A program made the position numbers and the translations under genes. The notes under the pieces are model-generated. The model did no database searches, was not told where the DNA came from, and saw only the letters and a program-made list of their open reading frames with translations. Of a stretch of DNA of 64,000 nucleotides, positions 1 through 9,606 are shown piece after piece (position 1 is the first letter of the stretch; every line of letters starts with the position of its first letter). Origin of the DNA: Halolamina sediminis (GTDB lineage: Archaea; Halobacteriota; Halobacteria; Halobacteriales; Haloferacaceae); NCBI RefSeq assembly GCF_001282785.1, contig NZ_CVUA01000001.1, positions 1,426,001 through 1,490,000 on the forward strand. The letters run 5' to 3'.

Positions 1-186
1 CCGGACCCAAAGACCACTTCGGCGGAATCCCGAACAGTGGGAAACCGCGGTCGATTGACCCCCGTCGCGGTCGTAGCTACCGGGGTAGTTCGACCGACGG
101 CCGTGGCTCGGGGCCCCTCGGCGCGGCGTTCCCCCCGTGGGCGACCCACCAGCGCGTATTTCCCGTGGGGCGCGTTACGGTGTCGT

Positions 187-729
187 ATGGCTGGAGATAG
201 ACTCACCGTCTCCCTCGACGAGCAGTCGCGGGAGGCCCTCGACGAACTCGTCGAACTGACCGGGGAGGGTCAGAGCGAGACGGTCCGGCGCGCGATCATC
301 TTCTACGCGGCGAACTTCCAAGTGGCGAACTCCGAGACCGATGTCGATCTGGAACAGTACCACCGGATGCTCTCCGGCGGCGAACACGTGCTCCTCGATA
401 TCGACTTCCTGCACGGCCTGCTCGACAACGTCGAACTGGAGAACGGCGAGCCCAGCCCGGAGTTCCAGGAGGTGATCGACCGGGTCGCCGAGTTCCACGC
501 CGACGAGTACCACACTCGCTTCAACAGCCTCGCGGACATCCTCGACTGGCTCTCGTTCTGTGGGTTCCTCACCGCTCGAAAGGCCGACGACGGCACCTAC
601 CACGTCGTGTTCCCGACCGAGAAGGTGAAGTGGTTCATGACTCGCTTCATCCAGCGGAGCACCGAGAAGCTCGACTTCGAGGTCGAAGTGTCCGAAGGTG
701 TCTCAAAAGTCCTTATCTCCGAGGTGTAA
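187..729 (+). CDS. Ribbon-helix-helix (CopG/Arc-type) transcriptional regulator, 180 aa
   Basis: Predicted DNA-binding regulator. The first ~45 residues (starting MAGDRLTVSLDEQ) read as a ribbon-helix-helix domain: a short beta strand followed by two helices rich in 'SREALDELVELTGEGQSETVRRAI'-like periodicity. The remaining ~130 residues are an acidic C-terminal domain seen in haloarchaeal RHH proteins and I cannot name its ligand. The frame stays open upstream to position 37, but that extension is Arg/Pro-rich and unlike haloarchaeal protein; the ATG at 187 begins directly at the RHH fold, so I use it. It lies in front of the hyuA operon with a 77-base gap before the small leader frame, so local regulation is possible but only inferred. 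Confidence 0.8.
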   Translation: MAGDRLTVSLDEQSREALDELVELTGEGQSETVRRAIIFYAANFQVANSETDVDLEQYHRMLSGGEHVLLDIDFLHGLLDNVELENGEPSPEFQEVIDRVAEFHADEYHTRFNSLADILDWLSFCGFLTARKADDGTYHVVFPTEKVKWFMTRFIQRSTEKLDFEVEVSEGVSKVLISEV

Positions 730-806
730 GTTCACACGGCTGCATACGCCGTACGTGAATCTCTTAATCACCCTTTTCCGGGGCGGATCATTGGTAGAGA
801 GTATCA

Positions 807-890
807 ATGACGAACGGAACACGAGCCGGCCGTCGGTCGCCGGCAGAGGTGGACGGACGACCGGGTAGCCGGCGGGAGGCGGGATCGTGA
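807..890 (+). CDS. Possible 27-aa leader ORF overlapping the hyuA start
   Basis: An ATG at 807 opens a short frame (MTNGTRAGRRSPAEV...) whose TGA stop at 888-890 overlaps the GTG start of hyuA as GTGA, the same kind of four-base overlap that links the other genes of this operon. The product is Arg/Ser-rich, not acidic, so it may be an untranslated leader rather than a peptide. An AT-rich element (cttaatca, about 762-769) lies ~40 bases upstream. Low confidence. Confidence 0.25.
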   Translation: MTNGTRAGRRSPAEVDGRPGSRREAGS

Positions 891-2881
891 CGGCGGCTGT
901 CGGTGTCGACGTCGGGGGAACGTTCACCGACGTGGTGCTCGTCGCGGACGGCACGCTCACGACGACGAAAGTCCCGTCGACGGCGGACCAGAGCGAGGGC
1001 GTCGTCCGGGGGATCGAGCAGGCCTGCGAGCAGGCCGGGATCGACCCCGCGGCGATCACCGAGTTCTCCCACGCGATGACTGTGTCGACCAACGCCCTCC
1101 TCGAAGGGGACGGCGCCGAGACCGCACTGGTGACGACCGAGGGGTTCCGGGACGTGCTCGAAATCGGCCGGCAGACCCGGCCGGATCTGTACGATCTCGA
1201 CGCGGAGAAACCCACGCCGCTGGTGCAGCGCCGGAACCGGTTCGAAATCCCGGAGCGGACGACGACCGACGGCGTCCGGACGTCGCCCGACGCCGGGGCG
1301 ATCGACGAACTGGTCGAGCGACTCCGGGACCGCGACGTCGAGAGCGTCGTCGTCTCCTTTCTGCACGCCTACGTCGACCCGAGCAACGAGCGGAGTGTCG
1401 CCGAGCGGCTCCGGGAGGAGCTGGACGTCTCGGTGTCGGCGTCCCACGAGGTGCTCAACGAGTTCCGCGAGTACGAGCGCACGTCGACGGCGGCCGTCGA
1501 CGCCTACGTCACGCCCGCGATCGACTCCTACATCGGCCGGCTGGAGGAGCGTGCGGCCGACCTCGGCCTGCCCCAGCCGCGCATCATGCAGTCCAACGGC
1601 GGGATCGCCGAGGCCAGCGAGATCCGACGCCACGCCGTCCAGACCGTGCTCTCCGGCCCTGCGGCGGGCGTGGTCGGCGCCAGCAGCACCGCCTCGACTG
1701 GCGAGGACGAGTTCGAGGGGTTCGTCACGTTCGACATGGGCGGCACGTCGAGCGACGTGAGCCTCGTCCGTGACGGCGGCGTCGAACGCACTACCGACAA
1801 CGAGATCGACGGCTACCCGATCCGGGTGCCCATGGTCGACGTGACCACTGTCGGCGCCGGCGGCGGGAGCATCGCGTGGGTCGACGCCGGCGGCGCGCTG
1901 CGCGTCGGCCCCAGATCCGCGGGCTCGGAGCCCGGCCCAGCCTGCTACGGGCGTGGCGGGACCGAGCCCACGGTGACGGACGCGAACCTCGTGCTCGGCT
2001 ACATCAGCGAGGAGACCCAACTCGGCGGCGAGCTCGGGCTGGACGTCGACGCCGCCGCCGCCGCGCTCGAACGGCTGGCCGACGAGGCCGGGCTGGGCTC
2101 GGCGCGTGAGGCCGCCGAGGGGGTGTTCCGCATCGCGAACGCCAACATGACGCGGGCGATCCGCTCGGTGACCGTCGAGCGCGGCCACGACCCCCGAGAG
2201 TTCGGCCTCGTCGCGTTCGGCGGCGCGGGCCCGATGCACGCCGCCGCGCTCGCGGGCGAACTCGACATCGGCACCGTCGTCGTCCCCCACGTCGGCGGCG
2301 TGCTGTCGGCGTACGGGCTGCTCGATGCCGACGAGACGTACGACGCCGTCCGCACCTACCAGACCCCGCTCTCGGCGACGACCGGCGAGGAACTCGCATC
2401 GGTGTACGAAGGGCTCGTCGGGGAGCTCCCCGTCGACGCCGAGGCCGACGACGTGACTGTCCGGCGGTCCGCGGACCTCCGCTACCGCGGGCAGAGCTTC
2501 GAACTCGAAATCGACGCCGGGCGCCCGGTCGACACCGACGCGCTCCGGACCGCGTTCGAGACGAGCCACGAACGCGTGTACGGCTACGCGGCCGCAGAGC
2601 CCGTCGAGGTAGTGAACCTCCGGGTCGCCGCCGCGGTTCCCCGGAGCGTCCCCGAGACGGCGCTGCCCGAGGACCGCTTCGAGAAGCTCGGCGAGCATAC
2701 CGCGGTGTTCGGCGGCGAGGAGTACACCACGCCCGTCTACCGCCGGCCGACGACGCCGGGCACCACGTTCGGCGGGCCGGCCGTGCTCGAACAGGACGAG
2801 AGCACGACCGTCGTGCCGCCGGCGTGGGAGGCGACCGTCAGGGAGAACGGCTCGCTCGTGCTGACGGAGGTGCAGCGATGA
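887..2881 (+). CDS. hyuA: Hydantoinase/oxoprolinase family subunit A (HyuA-type ATPase subunit)
   Basis: Cytoplasmic ATP-dependent amidohydrolase subunit of the HyuA/5-oxoprolinase/acetone carboxylase beta family (664 aa, usual length). The ASKHA-type phosphate-binding motif GVDVGGTFTDVVL is at the very N-terminus, and the second one (FDMGGTSSDVSLV) near residue 285 is intact. Family members, with HyuB, hydrolyse ATP to open hydantoin, N-methylhydantoin or 5-oxoproline rings. The GTG start at 887 is preceded by a purine-rich GGAGG-like sequence at about 875-879 and overlaps the stop of a short leader frame. It overlaps hyuB by ATGA (2878-2881), so the two subunits are translationally coupled. 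The exact substrate cannot be read from the sequence; the adjacent creatininase-family gene suggests a cyclic ureide or lactam. Confidence 0.93.
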   Translation: MTAAVGVDVGGTFTDVVLVADGTLTTTKVPSTADQSEGVVRGIEQACEQAGIDPAAITEFSHAMTVSTNALLEGDGAETALVTTEGFRDVLEIGRQTRPDLYDLDAEKPTPLVQRRNRFEIPERTTTDGVRTSPDAGAIDELVERLRDRDVESVVVSFLHAYVDPSNERSVAERLREELDVSVSASHEVLNEFREYERTSTAAVDAYVTPAIDSYIGRLEERAADLGLPQPRIMQSNGGIAEASEIRRHAVQTVLSGPAAGVVGASSTASTGEDEFEGFVTFDMGGTSSDVSLVRDGGVERTTDNEIDGYPIRVPMVDVTTVGAGGGSIAWVDAGGALRVGPRSAGSEPGPACYGRGGTEPTVTDANLVLGYISEETQLGGELGLDVDAAAAALERLADEAGLGSAREAAEGVFRIANANMTRAIRSVTVERGHDPREFGLVAFGGAGPMHAAALAGELDIGTVVVPHVGGVLSAYGLLDADETYDAVRTYQTPLSATTGEELASVYEGLVGELPVDAEADDVTVRRSADLRYRGQSFELEIDAGRPVDTDALRTAFETSHERVYGYAAAEPVEVVNLRVAAAVPRSVPETALPEDRFEKLGEHTAVFGGEEYTTPVYRRPTTPGTTFGGPAVLEQDESTTVVPPAWEATVRENGSLVLTEVQR

Positions 2882-4512
2882 GCGACGCCGAGGCGCAGAC
2901 CGAGGCGATCGACTCGGTCACGCTCGAAGTGTTCCGGAACGAACTGGAGAGCGTCGCCGAGGAGATGGGCCAGGTGCTGATCCGCAGCGCCTACTCGCCC
3001 AACATCAAGGAGCGACAGGACTGCTCGACCGCGCTGTTCGACGCGGACGGCCGGATGGTCGCACAGGCGGAACACATCCCAGTCCACCTCGGGGCGATGC
3101 CCGACGCCGTCGCCGCCGTGACGGCGAAGGATCCCGAGCCCGGCGACGCGTACATCCTGAACGACCCCTTCGAGGGCGGAACCCACCTGCCCGACGTGAC
3201 GATCGTCTCGACGATCGCACCGGCGGGCGAGATCGTCGGTTACGCCGTTACCCGGGCCCACCACGCGGACGTCGGAGGGATGACGCCGGGCAGTATGCCC
3301 GCCGGCGCCACCGACATCTACCAGGAGGGGATGCGCCTGCCCGGCGTGGCGCTGCGCTCGGGCGGCGAACTGAACGAGGACCTGATGGCGGTGATACTGG
3401 CGAACGTGCGCAACCGGACCGAGCGGCGGGCCGACCTGCGCGCTCAGCTGGCGGCCCACGACCGCGCCGAGGACCGCCTCGCGGAGCTCATCGAAGAGCA
3501 CGGCCGGGGCCGGGTCGAACACGCGTTCGACGCCATCATCGACTACTCCCGCGCTCGGATGCGCGACGAACTGGCGGCGTTCCCCGACGGCACCTACGAC
3601 GCGAGCGATGTGCTCGAAGGCGACGGCGTGACCGACGCGGACATCCCGATCGAGGTGTCGATCACCGTCGACGGCGCGACCGTCGACGTGGACTTCGCGG
3701 GCAGCGCCGAGCAGTGTGCCGGCAACATGAACGCGCCGCTATCGGTCGCAAAGAGCGCGGTGTACTTCGTCGTTCGGAGCATCACCGACCCCGAGATCCC
3801 GCCGAACCACGGGAGCTACGCCGACATCGACGTGGTCGCGCCCGACGGGACCGTCGTGAACCCGAACCCGCCGGCGGCCGTCGTCGGCGGCAACGTCGAG
3901 ACGAGCCAGCGGCTCACCGACGTGGTGTTCGCCGCGTTCGCCGAGGCGGTGCCCGAGCGCGTGCCGGCGGGCTCGCAGGGGACGATGAACAACCTCATCA
4001 TCGGCAACCGGGACCGCGACGGGTTCACCTACTACGAGACGATCGCGGGCGGGTTCGGCGCCCGCCCCGACAAGGACGGGATGGACGGCGTTCAAGTGGG
4101 AATGACCAACACGCTGAACACGCCGATCGAGGCGCTGGAGGCGGAGTACCCCTTCACCGTCGAGGAGTACGCGTTCCGGGAGGGCAGCGGCGGCGACGGC
4201 GAGTACCGCGGCGGGCTGGGGCTCACGCGCTCGCTCACCGTCGAGACCGATGCCGTCGTCTCGCTGTTGACTGAGCGCCGTCGCCACCGCCCACAGGGTG
4301 CGGCGGGCGGCGAGCCCGGCGCGCTGGGCGAGAACCTCGTCGACGGCGAGCCGCTGGCCGCAAAGACCACCCGGGAGATCGAGGCGGGAACCACCGTCAC
4401 GGTTCGGACGCCCGGCGGCGGCGGGTACGGCGACCCAGACGATCGGGCCGGGGCCGACCGCGAGGCCGACCGACTGGACGGGAAAGTGACCGACGACACG
4501 GAGGAGCGATGA
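2878..4512 (+). CDS. hyuB: Hydantoinase B / oxoprolinase family subunit B
   Basis: Partner subunit of HyuA (544 aa). It begins MSDAEAQTEAIDSVTLEVFRN, the usual HyuB start (D-P/S-VTLEVxRN, then EEMG..L.RSAYSPNIKERxD), and ends with the hallmark Gly-rich tail RTPGGGGYGDP near residues 517-527. The metal-site region GD..I.NDPF.GGTHLPDV near residue 96 is intact. Start chosen at the ATG overlapping the hyuA stop (ATGA); an in-frame upstream ATG at 2824 would extend far into hyuA. It is followed by another ATGA overlap with the creatininase-family gene, so the four genes form one tightly coupled operon. Confidence 0.93.
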   Translation: MSDAEAQTEAIDSVTLEVFRNELESVAEEMGQVLIRSAYSPNIKERQDCSTALFDADGRMVAQAEHIPVHLGAMPDAVAAVTAKDPEPGDAYILNDPFEGGTHLPDVTIVSTIAPAGEIVGYAVTRAHHADVGGMTPGSMPAGATDIYQEGMRLPGVALRSGGELNEDLMAVILANVRNRTERRADLRAQLAAHDRAEDRLAELIEEHGRGRVEHAFDAIIDYSRARMRDELAAFPDGTYDASDVLEGDGVTDADIPIEVSITVDGATVDVDFAGSAEQCAGNMNAPLSVAKSAVYFVVRSITDPEIPPNHGSYADIDVVAPDGTVVNPNPPAAVVGGNVETSQRLTDVVFAAFAEAVPERVPAGSQGTMNNLIIGNRDRDGFTYYETIAGGFGARPDKDGMDGVQVGMTNTLNTPIEALEAEYPFTVEEYAFREGSGGDGEYRGGLGLTRSLTVETDAVVSLLTERRRHRPQGAAGGEPGALGENLVDGEPLAAKTTREIEAGTTVTVRTPGGGGYGDPDDRAGADREADRLDGKVTDDTEER

Positions 4513-5294
4513 CCGACACACATAAACTGGAAGAACTCCCTTGGCCGGCAGTCGAACAGTACCTCACCGAGCGCGAGTCGCCGACGATTATCGTTCCGAT
4601 CGGCTCGACCGAGCAGCACGGCCCACACCTCCCGCTGGCCGTCGACGCATTTCAGGCGCGGGATCTCGCCGAGGAGATCGCGGTCGCGGCCGACGTGCTG
4701 ACGGCGCCGCTGATCCCCTACGGCGACGCGAACCACCACCTCGGCTTCCCGGGGACGATCTCGCTGTCGACGGAGACGGTGGTGTCGGTGCTCACGGACG
4801 TGTACGCCAGCCTCGCCGGCCACGGCTTCAAGAACGTCGTCACCGTCAACGGCCACCGGATCGCGAACCTCACCGCGATCGAGACGGCGATGCAACAGAG
4901 CGCGGCGCGACATCCCGACACCTCGTTCGCGGCGATCGACCCGCTCCGGCTCGGCATCTCTGTCCACGAGCGCCTCCGGGACGGCGACCCCGAGGACGGG
5001 ATGCACGGCGGCGAGTTCGAGACCTCGTTCATGCTCGCACGGTACCCCGACCTCGTCGACGAGGACGCCGTCGAGAAGGAGACCGCCGACCCCGGCCCGT
5101 ACGGGACGTTGAACCTCGTCGGCAACGACGACCGGGTGCTGACCCCGAGCACGGCCCACTCCCCCGAAGATGGCGACCTCGGCCACGTCGGCGACCCGAC
5201 GCTCGCGAGCGCCGGGAAGGGTGACGCGCTCTGGGCGGAGTTGGTCGCCGACGCCGCCGACTACATCGAGGCCGTCGAGGGGGGTACGGCATGA
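4509..5294 (+). CDS. Creatininase family amidohydrolase
   Basis: Metal-dependent cyclic amidase of the creatininase fold (261 aa, normal length). The signature PIGSTEQHGPHLPLAVDA (residues ~30-47) supplies the Glu, His and Asp metal ligands, and MHGGEFETSFML near residue 163 supplies the second conserved Glu. The usual NGHGGN loop reads NGHRIANL here, a variant, so the substrate may differ from creatinine. Members of this family open creatinine and also act on F420, mycofactocin and formamidopyrimidine substrates, so substrate assignment rests on context: with HyuAB (N-methylhydantoin-type chemistry) a creatinine-like or cyclic amide route is reasonable but inferred. ATGA overlaps at both ends. 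Confidence 0.88.
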   Translation: MTDTHKLEELPWPAVEQYLTERESPTIIVPIGSTEQHGPHLPLAVDAFQARDLAEEIAVAADVLTAPLIPYGDANHHLGFPGTISLSTETVVSVLTDVYASLAGHGFKNVVTVNGHRIANLTAIETAMQQSAARHPDTSFAAIDPLRLGISVHERLRDGDPEDGMHGGEFETSFMLARYPDLVDEDAVEKETADPGPYGTLNLVGNDDRVLTPSTAHSPEDGDLGHVGDPTLASAGKGDALWAELVADAADYIEAVEGGTA

Positions 5295-7231
5295 GCGACG
5301 TGACTGTCCACGACGACGTTGCGATCCCGCTCGCGGACGGCACCGTCCGCGCGACGCGACACGAGCCGGCGGTCGACGGCCCGCAGCCGGTCGTGCTCGT
5401 CTACACGCCGTACCACAAGGACGACCTCTCGGACACACGCTCGGACCCGATGGTCGGCTCCCTCGTCGACGCTGGCTACGAGGTGGTCGTCGCCGACGCC
5501 GTCGGGACAGGTGCTTCGGACGGGCTGGTCGACCAGCCGTTCACCGCCGACGAGGGCCGTCACGGCGCCGCCGTCGTCGAGTGGCTCGCCGACCGGTCGT
5601 GGTCCAACGGCCGAGTGGGTATCGTTGGGAAGTCCTACCCCGGGACGACGGCGCTGGAGATCGCCGCGGAGAACCCCGACGGGCTGGCGGCGATCGTCCC
5701 GATCCACGCGCCCGCCCGGATCTACGACGCCTACTTCGACGGGGGCACACTGGCGTTCCTGCGCACCTGCGGCCAGTGGGCGCCGAACTTCGAGTACCTC
5801 CCGCTCCAGCCCCCAGCGAACCGCACGGTCGAGGGGTGGGCCGATCGGTGGAACGACCGACTCGACGCGCTCGAGGACCGGGAGCCGTTCCTCTTCCAGT
5901 ACCTCGACCACCTCGAGAAGGACGAGTACTGGGCGGCGAAGGACGTCCCGATCGGAGATATCTCGGTCCCCACGCTCGCGGTCGGCGGCTACCGCGACGC
6001 GTTCGGCGGCGGGACGCTCGACTACGCCGACCGCATCGATGCGCCGACGGAGGTGATCCTTGGCCCGTGGCGTCACGCGATGCCCGAACAGGGCGAGACA
6101 GCCCGAATCGACTTCCTCGGCGAGATGGAAGCGTGGTTCGACCACCACCTCCACGACGGGGGCGACCGGGAGTCCCGCCCCGAAATCCGCTACTGGACCG
6201 AACGCCCCGCCGACGAGGATCGCCTCGCTGGCGAATGGCGGGCCCGCGAGACGTGGCCGACGGCCGACGACGACGCTGTGGGGTTCGATCTCGGTCGGGA
6301 CGGGCTCTCGACGGACGGCTCGTCGGCGGGCACCACCGACCGCTGGGAGGTCGACTACAGCGTTGGAACCGCCTCGATCGGCTTCGAGATCCCGGGCGGG
6401 ACGGATCTGGACACGACGCCCGACGACGATCGGTCGCTCACCTACGAGACCGCTCCGCTCGAGGACGCCTTCGAGCTGACGGGTAGCGGTGAGGTGGGTC
6501 TGGAGATCGTCCCGGACGGCCCGACCCAGCTCGTCGCGGTCCGCGTCGTCGACGTGGCGCCGGACGGAACCGGCCGACTGGTCACCCACGGCGTGACCCG
6601 GGCCGAACTCGATGGCGAGGTCGACCCACTCGGTGAGCAGGGGGCGACCCCCGAGCCGCTGACGGCGGGAGAGCCCCACAGCATCGACGTGTCGCTGCGG
6701 CCGACCTCCCACGTGTTCGAGCCCGGGCACACGCTCCGGGTCGCCGTCAGCGGCGCCTTCTTCCCCTACGTGTCGCCGCCCGACGGCAGCGCCGGGTTCG
6801 CGCTCTGGACGGCGGGTTCGGCGTGTCATCTCCCCGGCCAGTTCCACGACGGCAGCCCGACGTTCGACGACGGCGCCGCGTTCGATCCACCGCAGGACGT
6901 GTACGAGGAGCCGACGGCGCCGGACTGGGAGACGGCCGTCTCACACACCGACGACACGGTGACGGTGTCGCTGGAACAGTCCTACTCGAAGTCACTCTCG
7001 GGGGCGACGTTCGAGTACGAGACCGCGACGACGGCGAGCGTCGAACGCGGGACGCTCGAAACGGAGACCATGGATCGCCGGACGGCGACGACGCTCTCGT
7101 TCCCGACCGAGTCGATCCAGTCGGAGGTCCACAGCTCGGTGACGCGGTCGTTCGCGTCGATGCAGTACGGCGTCGACCGCGAGGGCGAGGCGCTCTACCG
7201 TGAGCGGAAACGGGCCGCGGTCGATCGCTGA
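5291..7231 (+). CDS. CocE/NonD family alpha/beta hydrolase (X-Pro dipeptidyl-peptidase S15-like)
   Basis: Serine hydrolase of the CocE/NonD (cocaine esterase, alpha-amino-acid esterase, PepX) family, 646 aa. The nucleophile lies in GKSYPG with Ser115; the hydrolase core covers about residues 10-290 and the jelly-roll C-terminal domain (X-Pro_dipeptidyl C) about 330-540. There are roughly 95 further residues after the jelly roll, Thr/Ser/Glu-rich, longer than typical CocE. No signal peptide, so cytoplasmic. It is the last gene of the hyuAB-creatininase operon (ATGA overlap at 5291), suggesting it cleaves an ester or amide in the same substrate. A triple hairpin repeat follows as probable terminator. 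Confidence 0.9.
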   Translation: MSDVTVHDDVAIPLADGTVRATRHEPAVDGPQPVVLVYTPYHKDDLSDTRSDPMVGSLVDAGYEVVVADAVGTGASDGLVDQPFTADEGRHGAAVVEWLADRSWSNGRVGIVGKSYPGTTALEIAAENPDGLAAIVPIHAPARIYDAYFDGGTLAFLRTCGQWAPNFEYLPLQPPANRTVEGWADRWNDRLDALEDREPFLFQYLDHLEKDEYWAAKDVPIGDISVPTLAVGGYRDAFGGGTLDYADRIDAPTEVILGPWRHAMPEQGETARIDFLGEMEAWFDHHLHDGGDRESRPEIRYWTERPADEDRLAGEWRARETWPTADDDAVGFDLGRDGLSTDGSSAGTTDRWEVDYSVGTASIGFEIPGGTDLDTTPDDDRSLTYETAPLEDAFELTGSGEVGLEIVPDGPTQLVAVRVVDVAPDGTGRLVTHGVTRAELDGEVDPLGEQGATPEPLTAGEPHSIDVSLRPTSHVFEPGHTLRVAVSGAFFPYVSPPDGSAGFALWTAGSACHLPGQFHDGSPTFDDGAAFDPPQDVYEEPTAPDWETAVSHTDDTVTVSLEQSYSKSLSGATFEYETATTASVERGTLETETMDRRTATTLSFPTESIQSEVHSSVTRSFASMQYGVDREGEALYRERKRAAVDR

Positions 7232-7291
7232 TTTTCGGCGAGGACGTTTTCCGCGGCTGCTCGGCGTTCGAACGCGCCGCTTCTCAGGGGT

Positions 7292-7508
7292 GGTTACAAC
7301 ACGAGTACGGCGGAGTGTTCGTTGCCGGCGCACGGAGGCGCCGGCAGGAACTTCGCCGTGTTGGTTACACACGATTACGGCAGAGTGTTCGTGGCCGGCG
7401 CACGGAGGCGCCGGCAGGAACTTCGCCGTGTTGGTTACACACGATTACGGCAGAGTGTTCGTGGCCGGCGCACGGAGGCGCCGGCAGGAACTTCACCGTA
7501 TCGGTTAC
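7292..7508. repeat. Three tandem copies of a ~70-bp hairpin-bearing repeat plus a fourth partial copy
   Basis: Copies begin with ggttac at 7292 (71 bp, divergent), 7363 and 7433 (70 bp each, nearly identical), and a fourth ggttac at 7503 falls on the stop codon of the ABC ATPase read on the minus strand. Each copy holds a perfect 8-bp stem, GCCGGCGC-acggag-GCGCCGGC, at 7324-7345, 7394-7415 and 7464-7485. The array fills the gap between two convergent genes, so a bidirectional terminator role is the simplest reading. It is not a CRISPR: there are no spacers. See the similar array at 42760-42899. Confidence 0.95.
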
Positions 7509-8557
7509 TCTGACGGCGTCTGTTTCGGCTCGACCTCGTGGCACTCGGTCATCCGCACCGCGTCGTCCGCCGAGGGTACCTCGCGCCACTCGGGGTCGAC
7601 CTCCGTGCAGTGCTCGGTCGCGATCGGACACCGCGGGTGGAACCGACAGCCGCTCGGCAGGTCGACCGGCTCGGGCACCTCCGAACCGATCCCCGAACTC
7701 CCGAGCGGCTCCCGCGGGTCCGGGGAGGGGATGCTGTCGATCAGCGCCTTCGAGTAGGGGTGTTTCGGGTCGTCGACGATCCCGTCGGCGGCGCCCATCT
7801 CGACGAGTCGCCCGAGGTACATCACGCCGATGCGGTCGCTCAGGTAGCGTGCTGCGCCGATGTCGTGCGTGATGATAAAAAAGGAGATGTTGCGCTCCTC
7901 GCGGAGCTCGTCGATCAGGTCGAGCACGCGGGCCCGGACGCTCGCGTCGAGCATGCTCGAGGGCTCGTCGGCCACGATGAACTCCGGATCGAGCACCAGC
8001 GCCCGCGCGAACAGCACGCGCTGGAGCTGGCCGCCGCTGAGCTCCTCCGGGTAGCGGTCGAGGAAGTCCGCCGCGGGCAGGAGGTTCACGTCCTCCAGCG
8101 CGCGGTGGATGCGGTCGTCCTGCTCCTCGTCGTCGGTGATCCCGTGGATCTCCATCGGCTGGCGCAACAGCCCACGGACGGTCCGCTTGGGGTTGAGCGC
8201 CTCGAACGGGTCCTGATAGACGATCTGGAGGTGCTGGCGCATCTCCTGCATCTCGCTGCCCGACAGCGACGCGAGGTCGGTCCCCTTGAACCGGATCTCG
8301 CCGGCGGTCGGCTCGATCACCCGAAGCAGTGTCTTTCCGAGCGTGGTCTTCCCGCAGCCGGACTCGCCGACGACGGAGAAGATCTCCCCCTCCTCGATGG
8401 AGAGGCTCACGCCGTCGACGGCCCGGACCCGCTTCTCGTCGGCGAACAGCGACTCGAGCCACCCCGTGCTCTTCACGAAGTGTTTCTCGAGGTTCCGGAC
8501 CTCGAGGATCGGCTCCTCGCCCCGCTCCGCCCGGGTGGCGGTCGACTCCGAGCTCAT
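7505..8557 (-). CDS. dppF: Peptide-type ABC transporter, ATP-binding protein (DppF/OppF-like)
   Basis: Cytoplasmic ATPase of an oligopeptide/dipeptide importer (350 aa). Walker [15 protein letters not shown] is near residue 64, the signature LSGGQLQRV mid-protein, and Walker [13 protein letters not shown] follows it. A C-terminal Oligo_HPY extension carries the paired Cys motif [14 protein letters not shown] typical of Opp/Dpp ATPases. Start ATG at 8557 overlaps the stop of dppD (ATGA). It is the last gene of a five-gene minus-strand operon. Its TAA stop is part of the tandem repeat downstream. The family also includes nickel and glycoside importers, so 'peptide' is by family resemblance. Confidence 0.93.
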   Translation of the reverse strand: MSSESTATRAERGEEPILEVRNLEKHFVKSTGWLESLFADEKRVRAVDGVSLSIEEGEIFSVVGESGCGKTTLGKTLLRVIEPTAGEIRFKGTDLASLSGSEMQEMRQHLQIVYQDPFEALNPKRTVRGLLRQPMEIHGITDDEEQDDRIHRALEDVNLLPAADFLDRYPEELSGGQLQRVLFARALVLDPEFIVADEPSSMLDASVRARVLDLIDELREERNISFFIITHDIGAARYLSDRIGVMYLGRLVEMGAADGIVDDPKHPYSKALIDSIPSPDPREPLGSSGIGSEVPEPVDLPSGCRFHPRCPIATEHCTEVDPEWREVPSADDAVRMTECHEVEPKQTPSE

Positions 8558-9606
8558 AGCTCCGACACCTCCTCGTGGTGGAAGCAGGCGGTCTCGTGGG
8601 CCTCGCCCACCGATTCGAGGGGTGGCTCACCGTCCCGGCAGTCCTGAGTCGCCAATGCACACCGCTCGGCGAACCGGCAGCCGGTCGGCGGGTCACGGAG
8701 ATCCGGGGGCGTCCCCTCGATCGTCTCGACCTGCTCGGGCGGCCGTCGCGGATCGATGAGGCTCCGGAGGAGCAGCGCGGTGTAGGGGTGTTTCGGCGCG
8801 TCGTACAGCGCCTCCGCAGGCGCGCTCTCGACGATCTTCCCGCCGTACATCACGCCGATGCGGTCCGAGAGCTTCATGATGGCCGCGAGGTTGTGCGAGA
8901 TGACGAGCATCCCGAAGTTCAGGTCGGCTTGCAGCCGCTGGAGCATGTTGAGCACCTCCGCCTGCACGATCACGTCGAGGGCGGTCGTCGGCTCGTCGGC
9001 GATCAGCAGGTCGGGCTCGCAGGCGATCGCCATCGCGATCGCGGCGCGCTGTTTCATCCCGCCGGAGAGCTCGTGGGGGTACTGCTCGGCCACGTCGGGC
9101 TGGAGGTTCACCTTCTCCAGCAGCTCGCGGACGCGCCCCTCCCGCTCGTCCTCCGGGACGACGTCGTGGACCCGGAGGGGCTCCTTGATCTGTGCCCCGA
9201 CGGTTTTGACGGGGTTGAACGCGTTCTGTGCGCCCTGATAGATCATCGAGATGTCGGCCCACTGCACGTCCTTGACCTCGGACTTGGGGAGCTGGCCGAT
9301 CTCGCGTCCCTCGAACCGGATCTCGCCTTCGACGATGTCACCCTGTGGCGGGAGCGCCCGGATGAGGCTGAGCCCGAGCGTCGACTTCCCGCAGCCGGAT
9401 TCGCCGACCAGCCCGTACGTCTCCCCGCGGGCGATATCGAAGTCGACGCCGTCGACGGCCCGAACGGGCACGTCGGCCTCGTCCTCGCTGTAGTACGTCG
9501 AGAGGTTCCGGACCGACAGCAGCGTCTCCGCGGCGTCGGTCGGTCGTTCCTGTGTCTGCGTGCTCATGTCCTGTGTGCGTGATCGGTCGCCTTCCTGTCG
9601 GTCCAT
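8554..9606 (-). CDS. dppD: Peptide-type ABC transporter, ATP-binding protein (DppD/OppD-like)
   Basis: Second ATPase of the importer (350 aa). Walker [15 protein letters not shown], signature [13 protein letters not shown], Walker [13 protein letters not shown] and the C-terminal [14 protein letters not shown] Cys motif are all visible. I keep the first ATG at 9606 because it overlaps the dppC stop by one base (TGATG), an arrangement that favours coupled translation; an internal Met (MSTQTQERP, start 9567) is a possible alternative because the first 13 residues are poorly structured. It is coupled downstream with dppF (ATGA). Confidence 0.92.
   Translation of the reverse strand: MDRQEGDRSRTQDMSTQTQERPTDAAETLLSVRNLSTYYSEDEADVPVRAVDGVDFDIARGETYGLVGESGCGKSTLGLSLIRALPPQGDIVEGEIRFEGREIGQLPKSEVKDVQWADISMIYQGAQNAFNPVKTVGAQIKEPLRVHDVVPEDEREGRVRELLEKVNLQPDVAEQYPHELSGGMKQRAAIAMAIACEPDLLIADEPTTALDVIVQAEVLNMLQRLQADLNFGMLVISHNLAAIMKLSDRIGVMYGGKIVESAPAEALYDAPKHPYTALLLRSLIDPRRPPEQVETIEGTPPDLRDPPTGCRFAERCALATQDCRDGEPPLESVGEAHETACFHHEEVSEL

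Noticed and set aside
788-2698. Very long open frame on the minus strand opposite hyuA
   Set aside because: It is a shadow of the strongly biased hyuA codons; its product is Arg/Val/Gly-rich with no domain, and hyuA is unmistakable.
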